64,000 nucleotides of DNA from Bradyrhizobium ottawaense (GTDB lineage: Bacteria > Pseudomonadota > Alphaproteobacteria > Rhizobiales > Xanthobacteraceae). The stretch covers positions 4,537,001 through 4,601,000 of the forward strand of contig NZ_LT629693.1 in NCBI RefSeq assembly GCF_900099825.1, written 5' to 3'. Under the pieces are notes generated by a model, which was given only the letters and a program-made list of their open reading frames with translations, ran no database searches and had not been told where the DNA came from. The translations under genes and the position numbers were made by a program. Below, piece by piece: positions 1 to 8,898 of the stretch (within the stretch, counting starts at the first letter, position 1; each line of letters opens with the position of its first letter).

Positions 1-861
1 CGGCGGGCCACCGCCGCCGCGCGCCGCATTGGGCTGTGCCATGTGGGGCGTGGCGCGCTCGATCCGCGGCGCAACCGCACGCGGTTCGTCATGACCGCGG
101 GCCATGATCGGCGGCATCTGCGTGCGGGCGCGGGCCATCGGCTGCTCGCGCACGGCCACTCTTGCGTTCTCACGCGTCATCCGCGCGTTCTCGCGCGTCA
201 TGCGGGCCTGCACCGCGCGTTCCTGCCCTTCGCGCGTGCTACGCGTAGCAATGTCTTTCTCCCGCGTCACGCGTTCCGTCACACCGGCGCGGGTTCGCTC
301 CTTCACGCCGACGCGGGTCCGTTCCTCGACACGGGCACGCGACCTCTCTTCGACACCGACACGCGCCTTTGCCTCGGAGAGCGCAGCGTCGCGCGCTGCC
401 GCCGCGCGGCCGATCCGAGCCGCCGAGCGGTCGATGGTCAATCGCGTCGCGAAGCGCTCATGCGATTGCCAGTAGCCGCTCCAGTAGGCACGACGATGAT
501 ACCAGGGACGCCCCGCATAGTAGCTCGACCAGTACGAAGTCAGCACGAACGGCACAACGGGAGCGTCGATCTCGTCGACATAGTCGGGCAGATAGACGTA
601 GCGGTTGCGGTAGAGATATTCGAGATATTGCGACGACACCCAGCCACGATCATCCGACCAGCTCACATCGCACCAAGCGGTGCCTCTGAGACACCCATGG
701 ATGTTGACACGGGCGCCGCCGGGAATGCGGTCGACCGTCGGAAAGCCTTCACCGGGCCCTGCCCTCAGGCTGACTGTGGTGGTGACGATGCCCGGCGCCG
801 CCAGTGCGGCGGTCGGCATCAGCAGCACGGCCGCTGCGATAAACAATCCTCTCAGTTTCAT
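1..861 (-). CDS. Secreted SH3-domain protein with Arg/Glu-rich repeats (partial, 3' end outside window)
   Basis: Read on the minus strand from ATG at 861 behind a GGAGGAATT ribosome-binding site; 287 codons stay open to the window edge, so the C-terminus is missing. Residues 1-22 form a clear Sec signal peptide ending ALAAP. Residues about 24-85 look like a bacterial SH3 (type 3) domain: SLRAGPGEGFPTV, then GWVSSQYLEYL. A Tyr/Trp-rich stretch follows (about 88-132). From about 150 the chain turns into an Ala/Arg/Glu-rich, probably helical region with short imperfect repeats (VEERSR, VEERTR, VKERTR, then ARMTREN twice). SH3b domains of this kind usually bind envelope or peptidoglycan components, so a periplasmic envelope role is inferred; no enzyme motif is visible. 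Confidence 0.75.
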   Translation of the reverse strand, partial: MKLRGLFIAAAVLLMPTAALAAPGIVTTTVSLRAGPGEGFPTVDRIPGGARVNIHGCLRGTAWCDVSWSDDRGWVSSQYLEYLYRNRYVYLPDYVDEIDAPVVPFVLTSYWSSYYAGRPWYHRRAYWSGYWQSHERFATRLTIDRSAARIGRAAAARDAALSEAKARVGVEERSRARVEERTRVGVKERTRAGVTERVTREKDIATRSTREGQERAVQARMTRENARMTRENARVAVREQPMARARTQMPPIMARGHDEPRAVAPRIERATPHMAQPNAARGGGGPP

Positions 862-930
862 GGCGAATTCCTCCTCTTGAGTTGGAACGCCGTGGCGAAA
901 CAAGCGTTCCCTGAGGAGTGGTCGCACTAG

Positions 931-965
931 CCAAAAGATGCAGGCGTCTCGCAGGCGCGAGACGC
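931..965 (-). terminator. Possible terminator of the dioxygenase gene
   Basis: A 9-bp perfect stem GCGTCTCGC/GCGAGACGC (944-952 with 957-965, 4-nt loop) lies about 80 bp past the stop of the minus-strand dioxygenase. On that strand it is followed by the T-rich stretch ATCTTTTGG. The T-run is short, so this is only a probable intrinsic terminator. Confidence 0.4.
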
Positions 966-1043
966 GCCTCGCTTGTTTGTCTGGAGGTGTCAACCTCGTT
1001 GAGTCTGGGAACCCGGCCCGGGACGCTTTCGACGCCCCCTCGG

Positions 1044-1724
1044 CTAGCCTGCATTCAGCACGATGTTGAACTCCACCAATTTCGACTCCGGCTCCATTTC
1101 CGAGGTTGGCTGCAATAGCTTGGCGACAAGCAAGTCCTTTTGCTCCAATGCGGTTTGAAAAAAGCGGTCCGGTTCGAGGTAAGGGTCACCTTCAAAATAC
1201 ATCTGAGTCACAAGTCTGTCCTGCCGACCCGAGACCTGGAAGTGAATGTGTGCGGGCCGCATTCTGTTGGGCCCCGCGGGATATGCGGCGGGCTTGATCG
1301 TCTTGAATCGATACCGGCCATCGTTGTTAGTCGTCAGAAGGGCTGACCCTTCAAAGTTCGAATCGAGAGGCACGGGATTGTGATCGCCTGGATGCGTATA
1401 GCGTCCATGCGTGTTGGCCTGCCATATTTCAACTTTCGCGTTGCGAACGGGCTCACCCTTCAGATTGAGCACTCGCCCCACAACATTCAGGACGAGGCCC
1501 GCCGCGCGCCCCGGCCGGCCGGGCACCTTTGTCAGATCGGCATTTTGACCAAGCGGCTTCAGCGGATAAAAGGGACCCAGTATTTGCTCTGGCGTGCGCT
1601 GCCCGGCCGTTTGCGCAATCGCAGGCCTGTTTGAGGCGGCGCTCGCGATGCCAAGCACCGCGGACATCCTCAAGATTTCACGGCGGCTGAGATCGTCTAT
1701 CGAATAAGTCGCCATCGCTGCCAC
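1044..1724 (-). CDS. Intradiol ring-cleavage dioxygenase (protocatechuate 3,4-dioxygenase-like), Tat-exported
   Basis: A 226-residue member of the intradiol dioxygenase family, which opens catechol-type rings with Fe(III). The expected ligand set is visible: Tyr109 (GRYTHP), Tyr148 (KPAAYP), and His159/His161 (PAHIHF). The N-terminus SRREILRMSAVLGIASAA with Arg-Arg before a hydrophobic stretch suggests Tat export, so this is probably a periplasmic single-subunit enzyme and not the cytoplasmic two-subunit PcaGH. No pca genes adjoin it, so the substrate cannot be assigned. An alternative start three codons in (1715) is equally possible. Confidence 0.85.
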   Translation of the reverse strand: MAAMATYSIDDLSRREILRMSAVLGIASAASNRPAIAQTAGQRTPEQILGPFYPLKPLGQNADLTKVPGRPGRAAGLVLNVVGRVLNLKGEPVRNAKVEIWQANTHGRYTHPGDHNPVPLDSNFEGSALLTTNNDGRYRFKTIKPAAYPAGPNRMRPAHIHFQVSGRQDRLVTQMYFEGDPYLEPDRFFQTALEQKDLLVAKLLQPTSEMEPESKLVEFNIVLNAG

Positions 1725-1834
1725 TCCCCAAAATACGATCGATTCGCTCTATGGTCGTGCCGCACCTGGATTTTAATCCAGGGTGGGTCGAGCCGTCAAA
1801 AGAACATCCTGGGATTTGGCCGACCAGCATCCTC

Positions 1835-2512
1835 TCACACTGCGATGACGTCACCGGAAGCGGCTGGCTCCGACGCGCCGGGATCGGCCGCAGGCCCGGT
1901 CTGAACCACTCTGGCCGTCAGGCGCTCGAGCGCCCTGGAGTTCTGCCGCTCGATAAACTGGATGGCTATACCGTTGGGCAGCAGCCGGACGACGCGGCCG
2001 ATGCACGCGCCGACCGCAAGCGGCATGCCGATCGGCGGCTGCACCGGTGACGAGACCGCGACACCGGAGACCGACATATCGATGATGAAGCAGGGATGCA
2101 CCGATCCGTCCGCCAGGGTCAGCGTCGAATGGTGATTTGGCGGCACGAACCGCGCGTCCTTCCTGATGCACTTGATGGCGGGATTCTTCTGTTTCTTCTC
2201 CAGCCAGATCAGCATGTCCGAGAGTTTTTCGCGCCTGGCGCGGCTCATCTCCAGTTCGAGCAGGAAGCTGCGTTCCATCGTGTCGCTGATGCTGCCCTCG
2301 AACTTCCCGAAGTCGCGAAAATAGGAAGTGAGGCGGTCGCCGACCTTGCCCACGACCGGGACCTCGACGATCATCCGGAACGGCGACACGCGCGTGGTGC
2401 GGCAGGCAAAGGTGCGAAGCTTGCCTTGCGGGTCATACCAGTTTGGCAGCGTATAGCTTCCGTCAACGGTGACGTTGACCGATCGTTGGTTGAGAAAATC
2501 CTGAACGGGCAC
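1835..2512 (-). CDS. PilZ domain protein
   Basis: The frame is open from 2728, but the first about 70 residues look non-coding. A GTG at 2512 behind an AGGAA is the more natural start, giving 225 residues that begin VPVQDFLNQRS. The C-terminal half has a PilZ-type c-di-GMP signature: RKDAR followed about 30 residues later by DMSVSG. Both the RxxxR and the (D/N)xSxxG halves are present, so binding is plausible. The N-terminal part (PNWYDPQGKLRTFACRTTRVSPFRM) resembles the second PilZ-like half found in many rhizobial proteins. Role inferred: c-di-GMP-responsive control of surface or motility. It is divergent from the exporter at 2919. Confidence 0.65.
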   Translation of the reverse strand: MPVQDFLNQRSVNVTVDGSYTLPNWYDPQGKLRTFACRTTRVSPFRMIVEVPVVGKVGDRLTSYFRDFGKFEGSISDTMERSFLLELEMSRARREKLSDMLIWLEKKQKNPAIKCIRKDARFVPPNHHSTLTLADGSVHPCFIIDMSVSGVAVSSPVQPPIGMPLAVGACIGRVVRLLPNGIAIQFIERQNSRALERLTARVVQTGPAADPGASEPAASGDVIAV

Positions 2513-2918
2513 GGGAGTTCCTGGGGCGCGTGGAAAGTCTGAGCGGCCGCTGATCTGCGTCAGCTTGGTGGCAGCTCCTCGGCCATTCGCGACCTCGGGT
2601 GCACCATGTGGAGAGCCGCAACACCTCCTGCTCAGGGGATGAAGCGGCCTCGACGCCCGTAGGTGTACGGGACATTCCTGAAAGAGAGGTAAATCGGTAT
2701 TCGCTCGGGAGCATTTTTGCTCGAGCACAATCGCTCAAAACATCACGTTGTGATTGCAGTGGAATTAACGAACAGGATGACGAGAGGCCTTCCCTACGCT
2801 CTGGAAGGCGTGTTGGCGGGTTGTCCCGAAACTCAAGAAGGTGATGATCGAGGCTGGCGTGATTCTCGCCGTCGCCGCCTTCGGCGATCGCCCCAGCCTT
2901 GTTGAAAGGGATGACGTC

Positions 2919-4121
2919 GTGACAGATGCGATTGCAACCGCGCCAAAGGCTACTCCGTTCCTGCTGGCCGGATTGGTCGCGCTTGGCGAGTTCGCGGTCA
3001 CGGCCTATATCCCGGCGATCACGATCATCGCCGATGGCCTGGGTGTCCGGACAGAGATCGTTCAAACCACCGTTTCGCTGGGGCTGGTAACGGGCGCGCT
3101 GGCTGGACTGGTCGTCGGCGCCATCGCCGACTCGATGGGACGCCGTCAACTGCTTTTCCCGGCGCTGGGGCTCTATATCGTGGGCAGCATCTTCGCTGCC
3201 GCGGCGCCCTCGATCGCGTGGTTGTTTATCGGCCGGGTATTTCAGGCGGTCGGCGCCTGCGCCGGAATCATCTTGAGTCGCGCCATCGCCCGCGATCTCC
3301 ATTCCGGTTCGCAGCTCACGCGATTGTTGAGTGCAGTAACACTGGTGTTTTCGCTGGCTCCGGCGGTTGCGCCGCTGTTCGGCGGGCTTCTTGCTGCGTG
3401 GCTTGGATGGCGCGCGATCTTCGCATTCGCTGCCAGCTACGGATGCGTCGTATTTGCCGGCATGCTGCTTCTGCCGGAAACGAAAAAGACGCCGGCTGCA
3501 CCGGTCAACGTCAAGGCAGTCTTCGCTACTTATAAAAATATCCTGACTTCCCGGAGTTTCGTTGTTCCAAACCTGGTCGCTGCAGCCCTGATCGCATCGA
3601 TGTTTGCATTTTTGGTGAGTGTCGCCCCGATCTTTGTGAAAGGGCTGCAATTGAGCCCGGCTTTGGTTGGATGTTTTCCGGCCGTGGCCGTGTGCGGCAC
3701 GATATTGGGCGCCTCGCTGGCGAGAGGGACCGCAACGCGCGTTCAGCCGGCGACGATCGTGCGTGTCGGTTCGCTGATTGCGTTGGCGAGTTCGGTCGCG
3801 ATGGCATGGATTCCGATCTCGGCGCCCTATCTGCTGGGAACCATCACCTTCTTCTGCCTGGGGTGCGGCCTTGCCTTGCCGGTGACGGTCTCGATGGCGA
3901 TGACCGATTTTGGCGACAGAGCGGGCGCGGCATCGGCATTGCTCGGCGCCATCCAGTCCATCGGCGGCACGATCGGCGCGTCGATGGTCGCATTGATCGG
4001 GGGCTCGGTCTATCGCGCCACGCCGGCCGCAATGATAATGGGTAGTGTCGTCGCGTTGACGTTGAGCCTGTCGTTAAGGGTCGTGGTGGCTGCGTCGAAA
4101 TACGCGCGTGAGCCCGCGTAG
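2919..4121 (+). CDS. Bcr/CflA-family MFS drug efflux transporter
   Basis: An inner-membrane proton antiporter of the 12-helix major facilitator superfamily. The loop-2 motif ADSMGRRQ (D-x-x-G-R-R type) and the Bcr/CflA signature SRAIARDL after helix 4 are both present, and hydrophobic segments are regularly spaced to the C-terminus. The frame is open from 2841, but a GTG at 2919 with AAAGGGA just upstream is preferred; it gives a 400-residue protein starting VTDAIATAPKATPFLLAG, the usual length for the family. Probable role: export of a drug or small toxic metabolite. A small secreted-protein gene follows 13 bp later and may be co-transcribed. Confidence 0.8.
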   Translation: MTDAIATAPKATPFLLAGLVALGEFAVTAYIPAITIIADGLGVRTEIVQTTVSLGLVTGALAGLVVGAIADSMGRRQLLFPALGLYIVGSIFAAAAPSIAWLFIGRVFQAVGACAGIILSRAIARDLHSGSQLTRLLSAVTLVFSLAPAVAPLFGGLLAAWLGWRAIFAFAASYGCVVFAGMLLLPETKKTPAAPVNVKAVFATYKNILTSRSFVVPNLVAAALIASMFAFLVSVAPIFVKGLQLSPALVGCFPAVAVCGTILGASLARGTATRVQPATIVRVGSLIALASSVAMAWIPISAPYLLGTITFFCLGCGLALPVTVSMAMTDFGDRAGAASALLGAIQSIGGTIGASMVALIGGSVYRATPAAMIMGSVVALTLSLSLRVVVAASKYAREPA

Positions 4122-4134
4122 AGGAGAGGCGATC

Positions 4135-4434
4135 ATGACCAGGGCGTTGTTGAAAACCGCCGTGCTCGCGGTCGCGCTCGTCATTCGCTTAACGCCTGCC
4201 GACGCGCGCTCCGGGGTGATCAGCGCCGAAACCTATGCCTGCACGAGTTGGGGAGCCGCGCACCAATATACGATGCAGTCGCTGACGCCGAAGGGCGGGC
4301 AGATCAACCGGAACTGTCCGATTCGGCTGCCGAAAGGCACGCCGGTCGATGTCACCAACGAGGACGACGATGGCTATGCCGTGGTGACGCATCGCGGCAA
4401 GACATGGTGGGTCGACGGCGAACGGGTGCGGTGA
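4135..4434 (+). CDS. Small secreted protein of unknown function
   Basis: 99 residues from ATG 4135, chosen because AGGAGAGG lies at the right distance; an upstream in-frame ATG at 4108 lies inside the preceding transporter gene. Residues 1-23 are a signal peptide (ALLKTAVLAVALVIRLTPADA). The mature part has two Cys (YACTSW and RNCPIR), which could form a disulfide. It ends in a segment (GTPVDVTNEDDDGYAVVTHRGKTW) that resembles an SH3-like beta barrel, but the family is not recognised. It is probably translated with the upstream exporter. Confidence 0.6.
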   Translation: MTRALLKTAVLAVALVIRLTPADARSGVISAETYACTSWGAAHQYTMQSLTPKGGQINRNCPIRLPKGTPVDVTNEDDDGYAVVTHRGKTWWVDGERVR

Positions 4435-4475
4435 AGGCGGGCGACTATCTCGGGATGATGCGAATGCTGCCGGAC

Positions 4476-4652
4476 TCAAAAATGTCTGGCGGCCAGAAGT
4501 CCGAGCAGGACAGTGCCTGAGACGGCAAATACCACGACCATATTGGTCAGATTTTGCGTCGCCATCGATATCGTCGATGCCGCATCGACCGGCGGCGGGC
4601 CCGTTCTTGATTTTTTGCGTTTCGCCTTCTTCGACGTTGTCTTTGCAGACAT
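4476..4652 (-). CDS. Small basic single-pass membrane protein, unknown
   Basis: 58 residues from ATG 4652 (GGGGAATGCA upstream). A Lys/Arg-rich N-terminus (SAKTTSKKAKRKKSRTG) is followed by one hydrophobic helix near the C-terminus (MVVVFAVSGTVLLGLLA). The reading frame continues upstream to an ATG at 4748, which would add 32 polar residues, but that stretch contains a strong hairpin (4672-4698), so the shorter form is preferred. Topology is probably N-in with a very short C-terminal tail. No family recognised. Confidence 0.45.
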   Translation of the reverse strand: MSAKTTSKKAKRKKSRTGPPPVDAASTISMATQNLTNMVVVFAVSGTVLLGLLAARHF

Positions 4653-4671
4653 TGCATTCCCCGGGGATGGC

Positions 4672-4698
4672 GGGTCAGGCCGCTTGGCGGCCTGACCC
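4672..4698 (-). promoter_or_regulatory. Perfect 11-bp hairpin upstream of the small membrane protein
   Basis: Arms GGGTCAGGCCG (4672-4682) and CGGCCTGACCC (4688-4698) are exact reverse complements around a 5-nt loop. On the minus strand the hairpin ends about 20 bp before ATG 4652, where it could affect translation. No T-run follows on either strand, so it is not a standard terminator. Confidence 0.4.
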
Positions 4699-4968
4699 TG
4701 ACGCTTTCCCTGTCGAGATTTGTTCTCGATCTGCAGCCACCATCGCATGCCCTCGGACGGGAAAGCTTAATGGGGCTGGTAAACCAAAGCTGACCGGAAT
4801 TGTTGGTTTATGAATTCGCGACGTCCGGCCTCGATGCGCCCTCGACGGAACCTTAAGAAAACCGTCGACTTCCGATCGTAACAGGAACAGGGTCGTTGGC
4901 CGCGGCCGGATGCGCGCAATCTGTGGATTGACGCGAAAGACAGGATGGACGTGTTTTGACCACCTCAC

Positions 4969-6615
4969 GTGCTCAGTAAGGACAGTCAGCCTGCCCGCCA
5001 GATCGCTGATGGCATGAGCGCGCCCTGGTGGCAGGGTTGTGCGATCTATCAGATCTATCCGCGCTCGTTTCAGGACAGTAACGACGACGGCATCGGCGAC
5101 CTCAAGGGAATAGCGCGACGGCTCGATTATCTTGCCGGCCTTGGCGTCGGAGCCATCTGGATCTCTCCGATTTACCCGTCGCCGATGGTCGATTTCGGTT
5201 ATGACGTTGCCCACTATTGCGACGTCGATCCACGCTTCGGCACGCTGGCGGATTTCGACGACCTGCTGGTGCAAGCCCACCGGCGCGGGCTCAAGGTTCT
5301 GCTCGATTTCGTGCCCAACCATAGCTCCGACCAGCATCCATGGTTCGTCGAGAGCCGCGCTTCGCGGGAAAATCAGAAGAGAGACTGGTACATCTGGCGC
5401 GACCCTGCGGCGGACGGCGGACCGCCGAATAACTGGATCAGCGATTTCGGCGGCTCGGCCTGGCAATGGGACGAGGCCACCGGACAGTATTATTATCACG
5501 CCTTCCTGAAGGAGCAGCCGGACCTCAACTGGCGTCATCCAGCCGTGCAGGCGGCGATGTACGATGTGATGCGTTTCTGGCTCGACCGCGGCGTCGATGG
5601 TTTTCGCATCGACGTGCTGTGGCACATGCTGAAGGCCGCGGATTTTCCGGACAATCCACCCAACCCGGCCTATCGGCCCGGGATGGGCGAAATGCACCGC
5701 CTGCTTCAACGCCATTCGACGGACCAGCCCGAGGTGCATCTGATCGCAGCCGAGATGCGCGAAATCGCCGACAGCTATGGCGCCAGGGGACAGGGCGAGC
5801 GGGTTCTGATCGGCGAGATCTACCTGCCGGTCGAGCGGCTGATGCACTATTACGGCGGCGAACGCCGCGGGGTGCACCTGCCTTTCAATTTCCAGCTCGT
5901 CGATATGCCATGGCGGGCGGCCGCCCTGGCAGCTGCTATCACCGGCTATGAGGCAGCACTACCGCCGCGTGGGTGGCCCAACTGGGTGCTCGGCAACCAT
6001 GACCGGCCGCGGGTTGCGACCCGGCGCGGGCAGGCCCAGGCCCGCGTCGCTGCGGTGTTGTTGCTGACGCTGCGCGGCACGCCCACGCTCTATTATGGCG
6101 ACGAGCTGGGTTTGAGCGATGTCGCGATCGAACCGTCGCAGGTGCGCGATCCGCGCGAGTTGCGTGAGCCCGGCCTGGCGTTGGGCCGCGACCCCGTGCG
6201 CACGCCGATGCCGTGGGATGACAGCGACAATGCCGGCTTCAGCAGGGCCAGGCCGTGGCTGCCGCTCAATGCCGACTGGCCGGCGCGCAACGTGATGCGC
6301 ATGGCGGAGGACCCTCAGTCCATCCTGACGCTTTATCGCCGGTTGCTTGCGCTGAGATGCGATCGCCCGGCACTGTCGATCGGCGATTTCGCTCTGTTGA
6401 ACGTGGCGGACGAGACCCTGGTTTACGCGCGCCGGCACGGCACGGAGCGGCTGATTGTGGCGCTCAACCTCGGGGAGCGACAGCACCGGCTTGAGCTGCC
6501 GGACTGGGCGCGCGGAAGCCGGATGCTGCTGTCCACGACCGGGGACGCGGCGCCGGTGGAAGCCGGCGTCCTCCTGTTACGATCGAATGAAGCTGTCGTG
6601 CTCGAGGCCCGATAG
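4969..6615 (+). CDS. GH13 alpha-glucosidase / oligo-1,6-glucosidase-type enzyme
   Basis: A 548-residue retaining glycoside hydrolase of the alpha-amylase superfamily. The conserved regions occur in order: DFVPNHSS (about 113-120), DGFRIDVLW with nucleophile Asp215, GEIYLP with acid/base Glu283, and LGNHDRPR with Asp345. QIYPRSFQDSNDDGIGDL near the N-terminus is typical of alpha-glucosidase and trehalose/sucrose-active members. The start is a GTG at 4969; ATG 5014 (MSAPWWQG) is an alternative. There is no signal peptide, so it is cytoplasmic and acts on imported or stored alpha-glucosides. A glycosyltransferase gene starts 25 bp downstream, suggesting a two-gene operon for making and trimming an alpha-glucoside; the exact substrate is not deducible. 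Confidence 0.9.
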   Translation: MLSKDSQPARQIADGMSAPWWQGCAIYQIYPRSFQDSNDDGIGDLKGIARRLDYLAGLGVGAIWISPIYPSPMVDFGYDVAHYCDVDPRFGTLADFDDLLVQAHRRGLKVLLDFVPNHSSDQHPWFVESRASRENQKRDWYIWRDPAADGGPPNNWISDFGGSAWQWDEATGQYYYHAFLKEQPDLNWRHPAVQAAMYDVMRFWLDRGVDGFRIDVLWHMLKAADFPDNPPNPAYRPGMGEMHRLLQRHSTDQPEVHLIAAEMREIADSYGARGQGERVLIGEIYLPVERLMHYYGGERRGVHLPFNFQLVDMPWRAAALAAAITGYEAALPPRGWPNWVLGNHDRPRVATRRGQAQARVAAVLLLTLRGTPTLYYGDELGLSDVAIEPSQVRDPRELREPGLALGRDPVRTPMPWDDSDNAGFSRARPWLPLNADWPARNVMRMAEDPQSILTLYRRLLALRCDRPALSIGDFALLNVADETLVYARRHGTERLIVALNLGERQHRLELPDWARGSRMLLSTTGDAAPVEAGVLLLRSNEAVVLEAR

Positions 6616-6640
6616 CACAACGCAGAGAAGGGACGCTACC

Positions 6641-7648
6641 TTGCGCATCGCCATGCTGGCGCCGATCTCCTGGCGAACACCGCCGCGCCATTACGGCCCC
6701 TGGGAGCTGGTGACGAGTCTCCTGACCGAGGCGCTGGTGGCGCGCGGCGTCGATGTCACCCTGTTCGCGACAAAAGATAGCATCACGACAGCGAAGCTGG
6801 ATGCCGTCTGTCCGGCGCCCTATTCCGAAGACCCCGCGATCGACGCCAAGGTGTGGGAGATGCTTCACGTCGCCCATGTGTTTGAGCAGGCCGATCAGTT
6901 CGACCTCATTCACAATCAAGCTGATTTCGTACCGCTCGCCTTCTCGCGGCTGGTCGAAACCCCTGTGGTGACGACGATCCACGGTTTCTCGTCGGCGCGC
7001 ATTCTGCCCGCCTACAAGGAATACGAAGCGCGCGTCCACTATGTCGCCATCAGCGACGCCGATCGCCATCCGGACCTGCGCTATGCCGCAACGATCCACC
7101 ACGGCATCCCGCTTCAGGATTTCCCGTTCGATCCGCTTGGCGGCGAAGATCTGCTGTTCTTCGGCCGCATTCATCCGGACAAGGGTGCTGCCGAAGCGAT
7201 CGCGGCGGCCCGTCGAACGGGGCGGAAATTGACGATCGCCGGCATTGTCCAGGACCGCAATTATTACGACCAGCATGTGGCGCCCGTACTCGACGGCGGG
7301 TCGGTGACCTATCTTGGTCCGGTTGGCGGAACGCTACGCGCCAAGACACTGGGCTCCGCACGCGCACTGCTTCATCTCATCAATTTCGACGAGCCGTTCG
7401 GTCTGTCGGTGGTGGAAGCGCTGGCCTGCGGAACGCCCGTCATTGCCTGCAATCGGGGGTCGATGCCCGAGCTGATAGAGGATGGCGTGACCGGATTTCT
7501 GGTCGATAGCCTCGACGCGGCGGTCAATGCGATTGGACGCATCGACGAAATCGATCGCGCGGCCTGCCGTGCCGCGGTATCCGCGCGGTTCACGGTGGAC
7601 CTCATGGCCGATCGATATTTGAGCCTGTACCGATCAATCCTTGGCTGA
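6641..7648 (+). CDS. Glycosyltransferase family 4 (GT-B fold)
   Basis: The frame is open from 6455 but overlaps the preceding gene there. A TTG at 6641 behind AGAGAAGGGA gives a 335-residue protein starting LRIAMLAPISW, the normal N-terminal strand of this fold. The C-terminal half carries the nucleotide-sugar site: LLFFGRIHPDKGA and FDEPFGLSVVEALACGTPVI with the E-x7-E pair. N-terminal motif GPWELVTSLLTEALVARGVDVTLFAT fits the acceptor domain. It is a cytoplasmic retaining glycosyltransferase; donor and acceptor are unknown. Coupled to the GH13 gene immediately upstream. Confidence 0.85.
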   Translation: MRIAMLAPISWRTPPRHYGPWELVTSLLTEALVARGVDVTLFATKDSITTAKLDAVCPAPYSEDPAIDAKVWEMLHVAHVFEQADQFDLIHNQADFVPLAFSRLVETPVVTTIHGFSSARILPAYKEYEARVHYVAISDADRHPDLRYAATIHHGIPLQDFPFDPLGGEDLLFFGRIHPDKGAAEAIAAARRTGRKLTIAGIVQDRNYYDQHVAPVLDGGSVTYLGPVGGTLRAKTLGSARALLHLINFDEPFGLSVVEALACGTPVIACNRGSMPELIEDGVTGFLVDSLDAAVNAIGRIDEIDRAACRAAVSARFTVDLMADRYLSLYRSILG

Positions 7649-7774
7649 GATCCGGGTTGGCAGGAAGTCAACTGCCGCAAAAGGCCTGCCTCTTGCGCGG
7701 GCAATTTACCGACGAATCGATCGAACCCGATACAAGGAAGACTACACTAATCGCTGGACGCATGTTTCAGTGGG

Positions 7775-8728
7775 GTGCTCTTGGGAACGATCTTCAACGC
7801 CTATAAAGGCCCGCCGACCGGTGCCGAATACGAGGCCTGGCGCGAGGTCGCCTGCCGCGCGTTCTGCGGCGTCGACATCCAGCCCAGCGAAGGCGGCGGG
7901 ATCGACTGCCGCTTGAGGATTGATCCGATCGACGCTTTGGTGCTGGCGGCGCCAAGCGGATTGTCCGCGCAATTCTCGCGCACCAGGGAGATCCTCGGCG
8001 ATGGCCGCGACGACCTCGTTTTGGTCGAGGCCCAATGGGGCAGCGTGCCGCTGCTGCAGGGTGACAAGATCATCGAGATGCAGGGCGGCCAATTATGCCT
8101 GACCGACATGAGCGTGCTCGGCTCGATCGGCCACGGCCCGCGCGGCGCGTTCCGGACGCTTGGTATTCCGCGCCAGGCGCTGCTCGCCGCCGCACCCCGC
8201 GCGGAAGATCAGCTCTCTATCGCGATTTCCGGCCACGACGTGTTGCGCGAAACGATCATCCGCTATCAGACGCTTTGCGGGAGCCAGGCGCCCGGTCTCG
8301 ATGCCGCCGGCCAGCGTCTGATGGCCCGGCATCTGGTTGATCTGGTGGCGCTGTTGTTTACGTCACGGCCGGTGCGGCTCGAGGGACCAGGCGAACCCGG
8401 CCGTGCCTCGGCGCAGCTCGACCTCATCCGCGCCGACGCGCTGCGCGATCTCGGCAATCCCGCGCTCACGCTCGCAAACCTCGTGCGCCGCTACGGGCTC
8501 AGCGAACGGCAGGCGCAACGCCTGTTCGAACGATCAGGAAATACCTTCACCGAGTTCGTGCTGGAGCAACGGCTGCTGCTGGCCCGCAAGCTCGTCACCG
8601 ATCCCACCCAGAGACATCGCAAGATCTCGGACGTTGCCCATATGTCCGGATTTTCCGATCTCTCCTATTTCAACCGCGCCTTCCGCAAGCGTTTTGGCGT
8701 TTCGCCGACCGAGATCCGGGCGGGATAG
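7775..8728 (+). CDS. AraC-family transcriptional regulator
   Basis: 317 residues from a GTG at 7775. The C-terminal about 100 residues hold the two helix-turn-helix motifs of the AraC/XylS family, ending in the classical signature (KISDVAHMSGFSDLSYFN then RAFRKRFGVSPTEIR). The N-terminal 200 residues resemble the AraC-binding-like domain of regulators similar to NphR or FeaR. Its ligand and targets are unknown; it could control the porin gene 170 bp downstream, but no operator was recognised. Confidence 0.85.
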   Translation: MLLGTIFNAYKGPPTGAEYEAWREVACRAFCGVDIQPSEGGGIDCRLRIDPIDALVLAAPSGLSAQFSRTREILGDGRDDLVLVEAQWGSVPLLQGDKIIEMQGGQLCLTDMSVLGSIGHGPRGAFRTLGIPRQALLAAAPRAEDQLSIAISGHDVLRETIIRYQTLCGSQAPGLDAAGQRLMARHLVDLVALLFTSRPVRLEGPGEPGRASAQLDLIRADALRDLGNPALTLANLVRRYGLSERQAQRLFERSGNTFTEFVLEQRLLLARKLVTDPTQRHRKISDVAHMSGFSDLSYFNRAFRKRFGVSPTEIRAG

Positions 8729-8898
8729 GCCGTGACATTTTCGCATCACGCGCCGAGCGATGCGATGCGCTGTCGCGCCACGCATAGTACCTGACGGCCC
8801 AGTCCAAGACAAAGATGCCGCTGTCGCTCATGGTCCACTGAGGCTGGAGATCGCCAGTTTGACGGCAAGCCTGTTTCGACAATTGGGAGCTTGGATTT

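Noticed and set aside
2463..3650. 395-codon frame on the minus strand opposite the Bcr/CflA exporter
   Set aside because: The translation is Arg/Asp/Gln-rich without structure, whereas the plus strand has family signatures.
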